Assembly (NCBI GenBank): GCA_964019415.1 | Contig: OZ025868.1 | Coordinates: 3,354,643-3,418,642, forward strand | Length of the DNA stretch: 64,000 nucleotides | Direction: 5' to 3' | DNA from: Ianthella basta | Lineage: Eukaryota; Porifera; Demospongiae; Verongiida; Ianthellidae | In this document: one piece after another, positions 12,291-23,786 of the stretch | Numbering within the stretch: the first letter of the stretch is position 1 | How the letters are laid out: the number at the start of each line of letters is the position of its first letter | Made by a program: the position numbers and the translations under genes | Notes under the pieces: model-generated | What the model saw: the letters and a program-made list of their open reading frames with translations, nothing else | Told to the model about the DNA's origin: nothing | The model's database searches: none

Positions 12291-12496
12291 TCATGCATCT
12301 GTGTATACACAACCTTCACTGACACACTGTGATACAGCACAGCACAGACTACCAACGTCCCCGAGTGCTCCCCCCTCAGCACATCCACCAGCTGAACAGA
12401 AAGCAGACCCATATATAGTCTCCTCTAGAAGGGCAGGACTGTGTGCATGGGGGTGTTCATAACACTGAAGTGTGCATCTCTTTGGCATTCATGCAG

Positions 12497-12580
12497 TTGC
12501 AAAAGCTTATGACAAGGTGGACTGAGTGAAGCTGTGGGGCTGTTTGGAGCAGCTGGGCATAAATTATAGATTTCTGACGT
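12497..12580 (+). mobile_element. LINE reverse-transcriptase scrap
   Basis: Reads AKAYDKVD, then a stop codon, then VKLWGCLEQLGINYRFL in the same frame: the motif A region of a LINE reverse transcriptase (usual form KAYDxVxR). Only about 28 codons survive. It abuts the 3' end of the tandem repeat. Confidence 0.65.
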
Positions 12581-12614
12581 TGCATGCAGGTGTACGTAGC
12601 TACGTACATGGTGT

Positions 12615-12640
12615 GTGAATGTGTGTGTGTGTGTGTGTGT

Positions 12641-12728
<88 letters not shown>
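12615..12728. repeat. (TG)n microsatellite
   Basis: Nearly pure TG, 114 bp, one TCTG interruption. Confidence 0.97.
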
Positions 12729-13301
<573 letters not shown>

Positions 13302-13318
13302 TGTGTGAACCCACACAG

Positions 13319-13444
13319 GCGGGAGCTGCCATATCAATGATGTATGTCACAGGCCAGCCCATAGTGTTTGTAGGCACTGGACAGACCTACAGTGACCTCA
13401 AGAGCCTCAACATGCAGTCAGTGGTACAGGCACTGCTCAACTGA
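13319..13444 (+). pseudogene. Isolated copy of the SRPRA last exon
   Basis: After an ACACAG acceptor the frame reads [17 protein letters not shown] and on to the stop, nearly identical to exon 7 of copy A (first codon GCG instead of GTG). No exons 1-6 precede it; upstream is a (TG)n tract and dispersed repeat. The downstream 1 kb equals that after 63044. Confidence 0.85.
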
Positions 13445-14094
13445 GAGAGGACAGAGTGATCCACAGTGCAATGTATGAGGTACAGCCTTGCCTAGTTATG
13501 ACTCTTAGGCAGTTCGTAGCTATAATTCTGGTGCCGAGATATCACTGGCACAAGCAAGTTTCTCTTGGCAGCTACGCTTGATGTTCGTACATCCATGGCT
13601 GCATGCCCCAGAGCCTTGTTAACTATGTATAGTAAGCTGACTCAGCAAGCCAAGGAATGATGACTCCGCCCGGTGCAGTCTAGAGGCTGTTCACTACATT
13701 TGTAGTTTTGAAAACACACCATTCGAGCAGGTGCTGTCTCTATAATAAAGTTACACTGGATTCAACAGGCACCTCCCATTGTAGTCTACAGCTAACACAG
13801 CAGGTGCAATATTCCCCACCCAGTACAGGTTATACAAGCTGAGCTATAGGACAACAGGGCACACCTACATGGAACCTGTATCCATATGCTGCCACTGCTT
13901 CATGCCACGTAGAGAATGAGTGAGCTAAGCACTCTAGCTAGCTAGCTGGCATATAGGCAAATGCCACGTGCATGTGTGAATGCGCAAATGGGGGGGGGGG
14001 GGGGGGGGGGGATACATCATCTGACACAGGTGCATGCATGTTGCAAGATTGAGCATGCACACACATGCATACACACATGCACACACACAGAGAG
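13445..14094. repeat. Dispersed repeat R (copy 3) with poly-G
   Basis: Non-coding. Shares the ctgactcagcaagcc motif and following about 400 bp with 10800-11225, 11760-12170, 31318-31600 and 63225-63660. A run of about 24 G lies at 13989-14012. Confidence 0.75.
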
Positions 14095-14449
<355 letters not shown>

Positions 14450-14969
14450 TGTTGTCAGTTGAGTTGTTGCCAAAAGTTCAATCCAAAGTAAGACACAGCA
14501 GTACCGCCAGTAAACTGTAACACGAACACAATAACTTCTATTCACTTTCAACATTACATCATTCACAAATATGCCATAATTATACTCACACGGCTCCTCA
14601 CTTGCTATAGTATTTATAGTATTGCTGGGGATGCGGGGGGGGGGGGGGGGGCACATGCATTATTGATTGCATTATGCATAATTAAGTTTTGATGGAAATT
14701 AATGGGAGCTATACACCCTCTGAGGAGTGACATAGGCTGCACAGCAGATACAATTGACTTCAAGGACTTCAAGTATTGAGCATCAATAGACTGATGTTTG
14801 CACTGCTTCTTTGTAGTCCACAGTATATATGCACGGTACGTATACGATGAGTTGGCTGTTACATGACTCACACGATTAGTACATATTACATGAGTATCAC
14901 ATGACTATCACATGACTGTCACATGACGTCCCTGCAGGTGTGACCTGTCAGGTGAGGTCCAGCATGGAG

Positions 14970-14972
<3 letters not shown>

Positions 14973-15038
<66 letters not shown>

Positions 15039-15052
15039 TGTGTGTGTGTGCA
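14973..15052. repeat. (TG)n replacing part of SRPRA exon 3
   Basis: 80 bp TG immediately after the 'agcatggagaa' of exon 3. The tract takes the place of about 140 bp of coding sequence present in copy A. Confidence 0.95.
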
Positions 15053-15391
15053 GGACAGTGCTTCTGCTTGCTGCATTTTTTGTGTTCATGTACAGTACAT
15101 ACTGTACATATGTCTGTGCTGTTTGGAGGAATTTGAGCACTTGTCCCTTTCTCTGATCCTCTGTCTCCTAAGGTGTGCATTTGGATGTTGGAGAACAACT
15201 TTCGTGTGATGATGGCTGCCTGTGACACCTTCCGCTCTGGGGCTGTGCAGCAGTTGCGGACCCACGTAAAGCACCTCTCCTCCCTCCACCCTCCAAAGAC
15301 TACCCACAGGGCCACCACAGGTGGTTCTTGTTGAACAAGGCTACGGGAAGGATGCAGCTGGGATTGCCATGTCAGCTATTCACTCTGGTAT

Positions 15392-15580
<189 letters not shown>

Positions 15581-15896
15581 CATGTTAACAGAGGGGAAGA
15601 TAATAGTACTTTGATATACACACACTGCCTGTACTGTACATCTGTACCACTGGCCCTGTTCCATTAATGAAATCCATCTCTGGTCATGTGCACTGTAGCT
15701 CGTCAGCAGCACATTGATGTGGTGTTGGTGGACACTGCTGGCAGAATGCAGGACAACGAGCCGCTCATGAGGGCACTGGCAAAGGTACAGTGGCTAGTGC
15801 GAGTGTGTGGGCTAAGCACGTATACTCACATTAGTAGAGATTGGAGCATTAGTGGGTGCATGTGGCAAAGTGTGTTGTGTTGTGGTCAGAGTAGTG

Positions 15897-16074
15897 CAGT
15901 GAAACTTGTCTAAGCTGGTCACTGTATCATGCAACCGCCTCTCTAAAACAGCCAGCCTCCCTGCCTCCAAATAGCTGTATAACATTGCAATCTACCACTG
16001 TAAAGCAGCCCATCTCCCTATTGAGTCGGTTGGAACTGGCCTGCAGGTGGCTGTCTTAGACAGGTCTCACTGTA
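15897..16074. mobile_element. MITE-like repeat, intron 5 of SRPRA copy C
   Basis: Orthologous to the element at 2237-2414, same terminal inverted repeat and position. Confidence 0.75.
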
Positions 16075-16412
16075 TCCCTTCTGTGATAATGCCTGGCCAT
16101 GATAGAGGTTTGAAGAGTATGCTCATGTGCAGTGTGTTCATTGTGAGGTTACAGTGCTGTGTGTCAATCACTGTCATCCTCCTCGCAAGCCCTCTACTCA
16201 AGTCTCCTCTTCTTCACCCACTAATGTTTCCCTCCAGCTTATCCGAGTCAACGTTCCAGACCTGGTCTTGTTTGTTGGAGAGGCTCTGGTGGGCAATGAG
16301 GCAGTAGACCAGCTTTCCAAGTTCAATCGTGCTCTAGCGGATCACTCTGATGCACAGGACCCTCGGCTCATTGATGGGATACTCCTCACCAAGTTTGACA
16401 CCATTGATGATA

Positions 16413-16414
<2 letters not shown>

Positions 16415-16504
<90 letters not shown>
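16415..16504. repeat. (TG)n, SRPRA copy C intron 6
   Basis: 90 bp nearly pure TG starting at the exon 6 donor. Confidence 0.97.
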
Positions 16505-16505
<1 letters not shown>

Positions 16506-16691
16506 CATTTGTCTGTGATTGTGATTGTTGCATGTATTTGTACGTACATGTGTGAACCCATTCAGGTGGGGGCTGCCATATCAATGACGTATGTCACAGG
16601 CCAGCCCATAGTGTTTGTGGGCACTGGACAGACCTACAGTGACCTCAAGAGCCTCAACGTGCAGTCAGTGGTACAGGCACTGCTCAACTGA

Positions 16692-18305
16692 GAGGACAGA
16701 GTGATCCACAGTGCGAGGTTATAGCCGTGTAGCCTAGTAGTGAACACTGGTAGTTGTAGCTTGCAGACCACTTAATTATATGTATACATACAACTGTGAT
16801 ACTGCATTAAGATTATACTCAAGCTCTGTACAATATAAGGAGGCTGTGTCTGCTGCATTTCATTTGAAAGTACTGTATGAGTTAGCACTGAAATGCATTA
16901 TTGGAAAGTACATCTGTTTGTGTGAGCAGATGTGTATCTACTGTTTGTGCAATTATGTGAATAGTCTTGTGTATCCAAGACGTTATTTTGTTTTGTATCA
17001 AAATGACTGTCATGCTTATGCAAGACTAGTGTATGTATGTCAGTAGTGGAGTGCTCCCATTTTGCCAAGTTAGCTAGTGTGGTGTACGTTGCATTGGTAG
17101 GGAATGGGTAGGGGGTAGAGTGCAGGTGTTTCAATTGAGCAACCATCGATTGATGCATGCATAAGATAAATAAACATCTCTGTGTTAATGCAGTTGATCG
17201 AGTCACCACTATCCTGAGACCTCCTATACACATACGTAATGCATACAGTCACTGTACACAATATTATGAAAACAATATTATGTGTATATACAATGTCATA
17301 TGAAATTTGAAACAAGCCAGCATACATTATGGCTCTGCCATGCATATAATAATAGTCCTGAGAGGAGAATCCCTCACCTATGTTATACAACAATTGCATG
17401 TAGTTATGAAGACTCACCACAGCTGCAAGCTATTACACTGAGTCTTGCATGCATGCACCTCCCCTTGTACTGCTGACAGTACAGGTACAGTATGCTCCAT
17501 CCAGTACATGTTTAAACAAGTGGACCATGAGCTATGTGTACGTATATAGCGCAACAGGGCACACCTCCATGGACACAGCGGTATTATGCCACCAGTATAC
17601 ATACTTGACACACTTAAGCTTCCATGTCAGTCCCTTGTGTTGAGCTTTGACATAATTATGTATAAACATTACATATACATTACATATGCGGCCTCCTTTG
17701 GGTGTGCAAATATATATTATATGCTGCAGCACAGTTAAGACATGGACCAAAGCAACGTCTAACCTCGAGCTCTTGTGGAGTGTGTTAATTCTTAGCCAGA
17801 TCATGATGAATGTCACAGCCTGTCGTCCTCCTGATTCCTATATGAAATCATGATCAGCTACGCCTGAATACCCCACCATCTCTTACCCCCAGCTGTTTAG
17901 TAACAACAGATATGGTCTTGATTGTTGGAGAGGCCCTGGAGTGCATGCAGTCAGGTGATAGATCAGCTCGCCAAATCTATAGCTACATGCGTAAGTATAG
18001 CTGCGTAAGCACACTTGCAAGCTGCACATTCCATCATCTTTATATATGATTTGTACTATTCTAGCTATAGTATGCATGCGTGCAGGCTGACAATGCCCCT
18101 TTCTGTGAACGGCAAGTCTGCATTCCTATAGCTGGCTAAGCCAATAAACTGTCACACTTGCTTTAATAATTAGCAGAGAATCAAAACACAATGTGTAGTT
18201 ACTGTTGGAAACAGCTAGTCTAAGAGAGCAGGTCAATACACATGCACAAGCATGCACAATTTAAACATTGGCCTGATAATAACCTTGTGACTGGTCTCCA
18301 TGCAT
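16692..18305. other. SRPRA copy C 3' flank
   Basis: Near-identical duplicate of 3115-4763, including the exon-6 relic at 17906-17979. No gene seen. Confidence 0.75.
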
Positions 18306-20546
18306 TCAGAATAGCCTGCATCTGGCATCTCGATGCTGCAGCTCTTGAAAGGTCTGCTGTTGTCGGAGCTGCAGCTCTTGAAAGGTCTGCTGCCGTTGGT
18401 GCTGCTGCTCTTGAAAGGTCTGCTGCTGTTGGCGCTGTTGTTCCTGAAAGGTCTGCTGCTGTTGGCGCTGTTGCTCTTGAAAGGTCTGCTGCTGTTGGCG
18501 CTGTTGTTCCTGAAAGGCCTGCTGCTGTTGGTGCTGCTGCTTCTGAGTAGCCTGCAGCTGCTCTTGAAAGGTCTGCTGCTGTTGGTGCTGCTGCTCTTGA
18601 AAGGCCTGCTGCTGTTGGCGCTGCTGCTCCTGAAAGGCCTGCTGCTGTTCAACCAAAGACTGCTGCTTTTCCTCCATACGCTGTGCTTTGTCTTCAACAT
18701 CCTCCACCCTTTCATTCACTTCGACAAGCTGTTTCTTTGCCTTTGTCATTTCACTCGGAAGAGTTTCAGTTGCCTCAGCTTGTCTCTTCAGCTTCCTAAC
18801 CTCACCGTCAAGTGTGGCAGTCTTTGTCTTCATATTGTCAACATCAACACGAACATCGCTCACAGAAAAATAATTATTGTTAACATGTGTTTTCATCTCC
18901 TCCACATCACCTTCATTTTTGTTGACACGATCATTGACCTGGTCTATGTCTTCGGTAGTAGCCAATTCCCTTTTAGCACATTTCCCTGCATTACTGAAAC
19001 TGTATTGTGCACACGGAGAAGGGCGAACATCACTTGCTTAAATTTCAGAGTGCATGCGTGTGTATGAAAGAAACAACTGTCTGCTGCATGTGTTGGACCA
19101 GTACCATTTCTAATTTAATATGAAGCACTAAATGGCAAAACCCTTGGCGTGTTTGCAAACAAACATTGCTGGCTAAATTAACATTCTGAAATGGACGCCA
19201 TTTCCGTCGAGGTGTGGATCCTCTTGAACTACAGAGAAGTGCTTCTCAACTCTACGCAAACTACATACAGCATTCTACCATGTGGTACGCATTGCAAATC
19301 GGATCTGGCGGTCTACCATCAGACGCCACACCAAGGGCTAGCACTGCTAGAGTAGAACGCTGGACTCGACACCTCTCGCTTAAATCCCGCCATTGAGCGC
19401 GATTTAGTCATTCTTGGAAAGAGTATAAGCCGCATATTGACCTTTTCGCTGTTTCCACGCCATATCTCTAGTCTCATCCCAGAACCATCTCCTCTGTTCC
19501 GCCATTTTGGAGGACGCTCCTCCCTAAAATGGTGGAACCGTGGAGATAGGGCTGGGTACGAGACTACCATATCTCTCGAACGCAGTCCTTTTGAGACAAT
19601 CGCCTTTTTAACTACCCACTTTATTGTTCTGATTCCACTGGTATCGCTCATAAGGCACCTTGTAGCCTGCAGTGCCAGATTAGGTGCGGACACACACACA
19701 CACAGACACAAAGTACCGTAACCCCTTGCTGTGCTATGCGCCACCGAGGGTTAATGAAGGCATGATGACACAGTAACTATATATTAGTCTCGCGAGCCAG
19801 CCCATTAGCTAGTTGTGGCAGAGGAATGTAGATTTATTGCGTAGCTAATGTGTGTTTATTCAGTATTACATTTATAAGAATAAAATTAATACAATTCTTT
19901 TTAATTTGTGGGCACACATGCGCACTGCCTCTATGACAAAATAAGAATAAGAAAGAAGTAACTGTAGCATAAATTGGAAGTATGGGTAAAGGAATAAAGT
20001 AAGAGTAATGTTTAATGCACGCATAGTTGTGGTCAAACTCTTGTGCAACATTTCCGTAGTCTACGCGGGTCGTGACCTCGTCACCTAAGGAATGAGGCCT
20101 CACAATAAATTGCTTTGGCATTGCGTGTGGGAGTGGGTGGTGGAAAAGAGAACGACGCTTCATAGGGAGCCCCAGCATACAACATATTCTGCTCTTGCTG
20201 TGTGACATTGTTGGGCGTTACTGCCGTACTGTGATGGAAGAAGATAGCTACAGTATTACGGAGTGTCAGCTTAATGAAGCAAGACCACAAATTGTCAGAT
20301 GTCACGTTACGCGACGCCTGACTAGGCCTCAAAGTGGATACATTTGTCGGTCTTGCTTCAGGGAGCTTGAGAAGCTGCAAAAATGGCAGGAACAGGTCTC
20401 TGCCTTCCGACAATACTCAAGAGAATCCGCTACTTCTAATCCAGGTCCACAGACGGGACCAAATGACGCGCTGCCATTATTGTCTCAGGCGTGGGGCCGC
20501 ATAAGGTTCTACATCGGCCGTGCGAGCGGCAAATGTCAGAACTGCC

Positions 20547-20580
<34 letters not shown>

Positions 20581-21147
20581 GTGAACCAATCACTTAACCC
20601 CCTGCGCTATCGCGCGTGGGGTAACTATAGGGGCTAGGCTAGTAGCGGCTAGACTAGGTTTGTTTATCGTTCACATGGCACTGGTAGCTAAACTGAACCA
20701 GTGGCAGTGTACGTAGCCGCGTAGGGTAGGAGGATTCCGAGCTTGGCGGCGTTTCCGAACACACGGCGCCGCGTTCGCCTTCACGTATATAGTAGAACAC
20801 CTTTCTTTTCTGTACTGGCAGTTTTCGCAGGAGTCAATGTGATGTCTGAAGTAGTGAGAAGCTATTCCTTCGAACACAAGCGGAAGGCGACGCCAACTAG
20901 TTAGTCGCCCTGCGAACGGGAACGATATCTAACATTATATTATTATACATGGTCCGTTGTGCATTGCAGTATCTACTAACAAGAACTAGCTACAAGCATT
21001 CGAACAGTATCATACTGGGTTGGCCAGAGGCTGTACAAAGGACAGCTCGAATCCAAGAAGCTAAAAGTCCTCTACACCCGTAGCTATATCCGTACAAATT
21101 ACACAATGTGCAAAGAGAACTCACAGATTCTTAGCTATAGACGTCAT
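18306..21147 (-). CDS. CC2: glutamine-rich coiled-coil protein, 2 exons, 238 aa
   Basis: Duplicate of CC1. Exon 1 (21147-21125) encodes MTSIAKN plus two bases; exon 2 (18999-18306) follows a TACAG acceptor and the junction restores LFSNAGK. Total coding length 717 bases, no frame break. The N-terminal charged coiled coil differs from CC1 by a few substitutions (for example VNNNYFSVSDV for VNSNYCFVSDV). The Q-rich repeat block is shorter by about 36 residues, so the paralogs differ mainly in repeat number. The stop lies convergent to SRPRA copy C. Function unknown. Since its SRPRA partner is decayed while CC2 stays open, CC2 may be under its own constraint or simply young. Confidence 0.7.
20234..20584 (+). 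CDS. Hypothetical CxxC protein, paralog, 116 aa
   Basis: Copy of the 6827 ORF inside the CC2 intron. GYICRSCFRELEKL is kept, with W replaced by R between the cysteines. It ends inside the (CAGA)n tract, which is longer here, giving a different C-terminus (repeating QTDR). Retained openness in both copies is the only coding evidence; the copies are young. Confidence 0.35.
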
Positions 21148-21274
21148 GTCAGCGGAATTGATAAAAACAGGAGTACACCCCGAATAGACTGCTGCACTAT
21201 AACTCTGTTCACTTCGATCCACTAGCTCTCTGTTGGTAGCGTGTCCCGATAAACGGAAGTAATGTAGGACCACC

Positions 21275-21300
21275 ATCGACGTATATATCTAAATCGTTTC
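21275..21300. other. Empty site for the 7908-9760 insertion
   Basis: Reads 'catcgacgtatatatctaaatcg' without the 1.85-kb block found in copy A. Flanks on both sides are near identical to copy A. Confidence 0.7.
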
Positions 21301-22179
21301 GACCAAAAGCGAATTCTCAACCGTTGCGTTCGAATCGGGTATCGGAATATGGATCAGTGGCTGTTGGCGGTGACCAGTGACCCGGCTGCTGAAGGGTCGG
21401 CTAAAGATCTGGAGGTTGCCGGTGCTGATCTGGTTCACTGCCATTTTCTTCTTCCTCCCCTTTTTTCCTTACCGTGTGTAGTTCTGAACGTTGTCCTTCA
21501 TTCGTGTCACCATGGTGCATAGCTAGACCATCTTCATTAGCATTTCCGAATGTCACTGATTAGTCAGTGCCCGGTGTGGGAGTTCAAAGGAGGCTCTGGA
21601 TAGAGCACGCCCACATTGGTTAATAAGGATGGAATGGATCAGTGGCTGTTGGTGGCGGCCTGTGACCCGGCTGCTAAAGGGTCGACTAAAGATATGGAGG
21701 TTGCCGGTGCTGGTCTGGTTCACTGCCATTTTCTCATTCCCCCCCTTCTTTCCTTACCATGTGTAGTTCTGAACGTTGTCTTTCATTCGTGTCACCATGG
21801 TAATAGACCATCTTAATTTTTAGTTACGGTTTGCACACTGAGAAACGTACAGTATGCACCCACATGTGCACATACGCACACTCACCCACACCCACACCCC
21901 CCCACACACATTCATGCATCTGTGTATACACAACCTTCACTGACACACTGTGATACAGCACAGCACAGACCAACAAAGGTCCCAGAGTGCTCCCTCTCAG
22001 CACATCCACCAGCTGAACAGAAAGCAGACCCATATACAGTCTCCAAAAGGGCAGGACTGTGTGCATGGGGGTGTTCATAACACTGAAGTGTGCATCTCTT
22101 TGGCATTCATGCGATTGCAATGCTACCGACCTATGGCAAAATGCGGAATTCCAGAATTCTGAAATTCCGGAATCGCAAT

Positions 22180-22541
22180 GGGTGTAGACTGGATGTGGTG
22201 TATGATGAACTGGTAACAGGTTTGAAAGCGGGACTAAAGGAAGTGTCTTGTGGCCAGCAGAAGAATGGCCAAGTGCGGTTCACCAAGGAATTGGCAACCA
22301 TGAGGAAGGAGCTGCATTGTAGTGAGTCTAAGTGGTTGCAAAGTAAAGCGGGGGATGATCGCAAGCAGATGAGGAGTAAGTATCTGGAGATGAGGTGAAC
22401 TTACTTGAAAGCAGTGAGAAGGGTGAAGAGGTCATATCAAGTATGCGGGACAAGTTAGAGCAAGAACTCAAATGCCCAAAGAAGTTCTGGAAATCAATGA
22501 AGAGGATGAATGCTGGTAATAAGAAGAGACATCACTAGCAA
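22180..22541 (+). mobile_element. LINE scrap: region between endonuclease and RT
   Basis: Frame from about 22185 reads VVYDELVTGLKAGLKEV, then KELATMRKELH and SKYLEMR, then a TGA; it goes on TYLKAVRRVKRSYQ and, one frame over, DKLEQELKCPKKFWKSMK. This is the typical linker preceding the RT domain of LINEs. At least one stop and one frameshift are present. Only the first 80 bp of it recur in the units at 10690 and 11640. Confidence 0.7.
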
Positions 22542-22790
22542 TAGCAAGTTTCCCTTGGCAGCTACGCTTGATGTTCGTACATTCATGGCTGCATGCCCCA
22601 GAGCCTTGTTAACTATCTATAATAAGCTGACTCAGCAAGCCAACGCATGATGACTCCACCCTGTGTAGCCTAGAGGCTGTTAACTACAATTGTAGTTATA
22701 AAAACACACCATTCCAGCAGGTGCGGTCTCTCTATAATGCAGTTACTTACAGTTTCATCTAACCTAATAGTTGATTACAAAAATGATGTG

Positions 22791-22794
<4 letters not shown>

Positions 22795-22877
<83 letters not shown>

Positions 22878-22940
22878 TGTGTACAGTGTGTGTGTGTGTG
22901 TGTACGTGTGTGTGTACGTGTGTGCATGTAGTATGTGTGT
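22795..22940. repeat. (TG)n microsatellite complex
   Basis: 80 bp pure TG then TG with TACG interruptions. It lies between repeat R debris and the collagen-type exon. Confidence 0.95.
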
Positions 22941-23194
22941 GTAACTGTTATGAAATAGAGCTTGATATAGTGGTGAGTGTTTCTATGTGGAATGAAGTAA
23001 ATTGAGTGGGAAGTGGGAAGTTTTGTGGGTGATTTATTATTAGACACCCTTTGTGAGGTTAATTCTGAATAGGGCATTCCTACAAGAACTGTGTGGGAAA
23101 CATACAGGCTAGAATGTGATTACAGTGCTACACATGCACGCACGCACACACCTGCACAATATCATCCTGTCCCCTCCCCTTCCCCCTCCTACAG

Positions 23195-23437
23195 AACACT
23201 GGAGGAGGCGCTGAGGGCAGTGGACAGAGATTAGAGTCAACTGGGTCCTGCCTCCCCATATTTGCCACCTTCCCATTTGTGGAGTGCAATGTCAAAGGCT
23301 GCCACTTCTACAGCTCGGATATCAGCTTCTGGCTTGCCAACCTCGAGGACCTGATGATGATGGAGCGTATAAACGACCCCAGCATGGCGGAGCAAGGGGC
23401 CAGCCAGTGTTCAGTGTGCAAGAAAGTTTACACTTAG
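23195..23437 (+). CDS. Orphan last exon: C-terminal part of a collagen IV-type NC1 domain
   Basis: A pyrimidine-rich tract ending CTCCTACAG at 23194 precedes an open frame to TAG at 23437. It reads GSCLPIFATFPFVECNVKGC, then HFYSSDISFWLANLEDL and finally ASQCSVCKKVYT. The layout C-x8-PF(V/I)EC, the SFWL block and a terminal CxVC(K/M) match the last half-repeat of the NC1 domain of collagen IV (and of sponge spongin short-chain collagens), where these cysteines form disulphides and the domain trimerises outside the cell. Upstream exons are not in the window. Either the host gene was cut off by the rearranged repeats to the left, or the intron is very long. It has no ATG and is easily missed. 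Confidence 0.8.
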   Translation, partial: NTGGGAEGSGQRLESTGSCLPIFATFPFVECNVKGCHFYSSDISFWLANLEDLMMMERINDPSMAEQGASQCSVCKKVYT

Positions 23438-23680
23438 AGCTACTCCACATGAACTAACAATTAACATTTTCTCTTTATAATATCGATCTTATATTCATCC
23501 ATCATTAAGTTTCTTTCATACACGCACTTACAAGTTCTGACACTTGCAACTGAAGTGCTTGTATGTGTAGTTAATGTACTGTTGGGAATAATGAGGTAAT
23601 ACTACCATACAATTATGTAATTGATTGTCTATACACTGCGTACTACTATAATATTATACAATGGATGATGACAAGATGGC
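23438..23680. other. 3' flank of the collagen-type exon
   Basis: AT-rich, with no gene seen; possible polyadenylation region around 23470-23500. Confidence 0.4.
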
Positions 23681-23786
23681 GGACAGTTATGGGAGATCTG
23701 TGTGATTCAAAACTTCATTTGAACTTCATTTGAAACTTCAATTGAGATTTGGGAGATTCGAAACGTCAACGTCTGAGCCCTGTATT

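Larger units (their letters stand above)
10416..12496. repeat. Tandem array of ~0.93-0.95 kb units with (CA)n and poly-G
   Basis: The marker 'cattcatgcatctgtgtatacac' recurs at 10416, 11367 and 12288 (spacings 951 and 921). Two full units and one partial are present. Each contains a short LINE-derived segment (see 22180-22541), the motif ctgactcagcaagcc, and a (CA)n tract; units differ in poly-G length (11161-11182). No intact gene. Confidence 0.8.

Noticed and set aside
12497-12580. Part of the RT element at 23787
   Set aside because: The KAYDxV motif differs from VDAANAFN of that element; it belongs to another LINE family.
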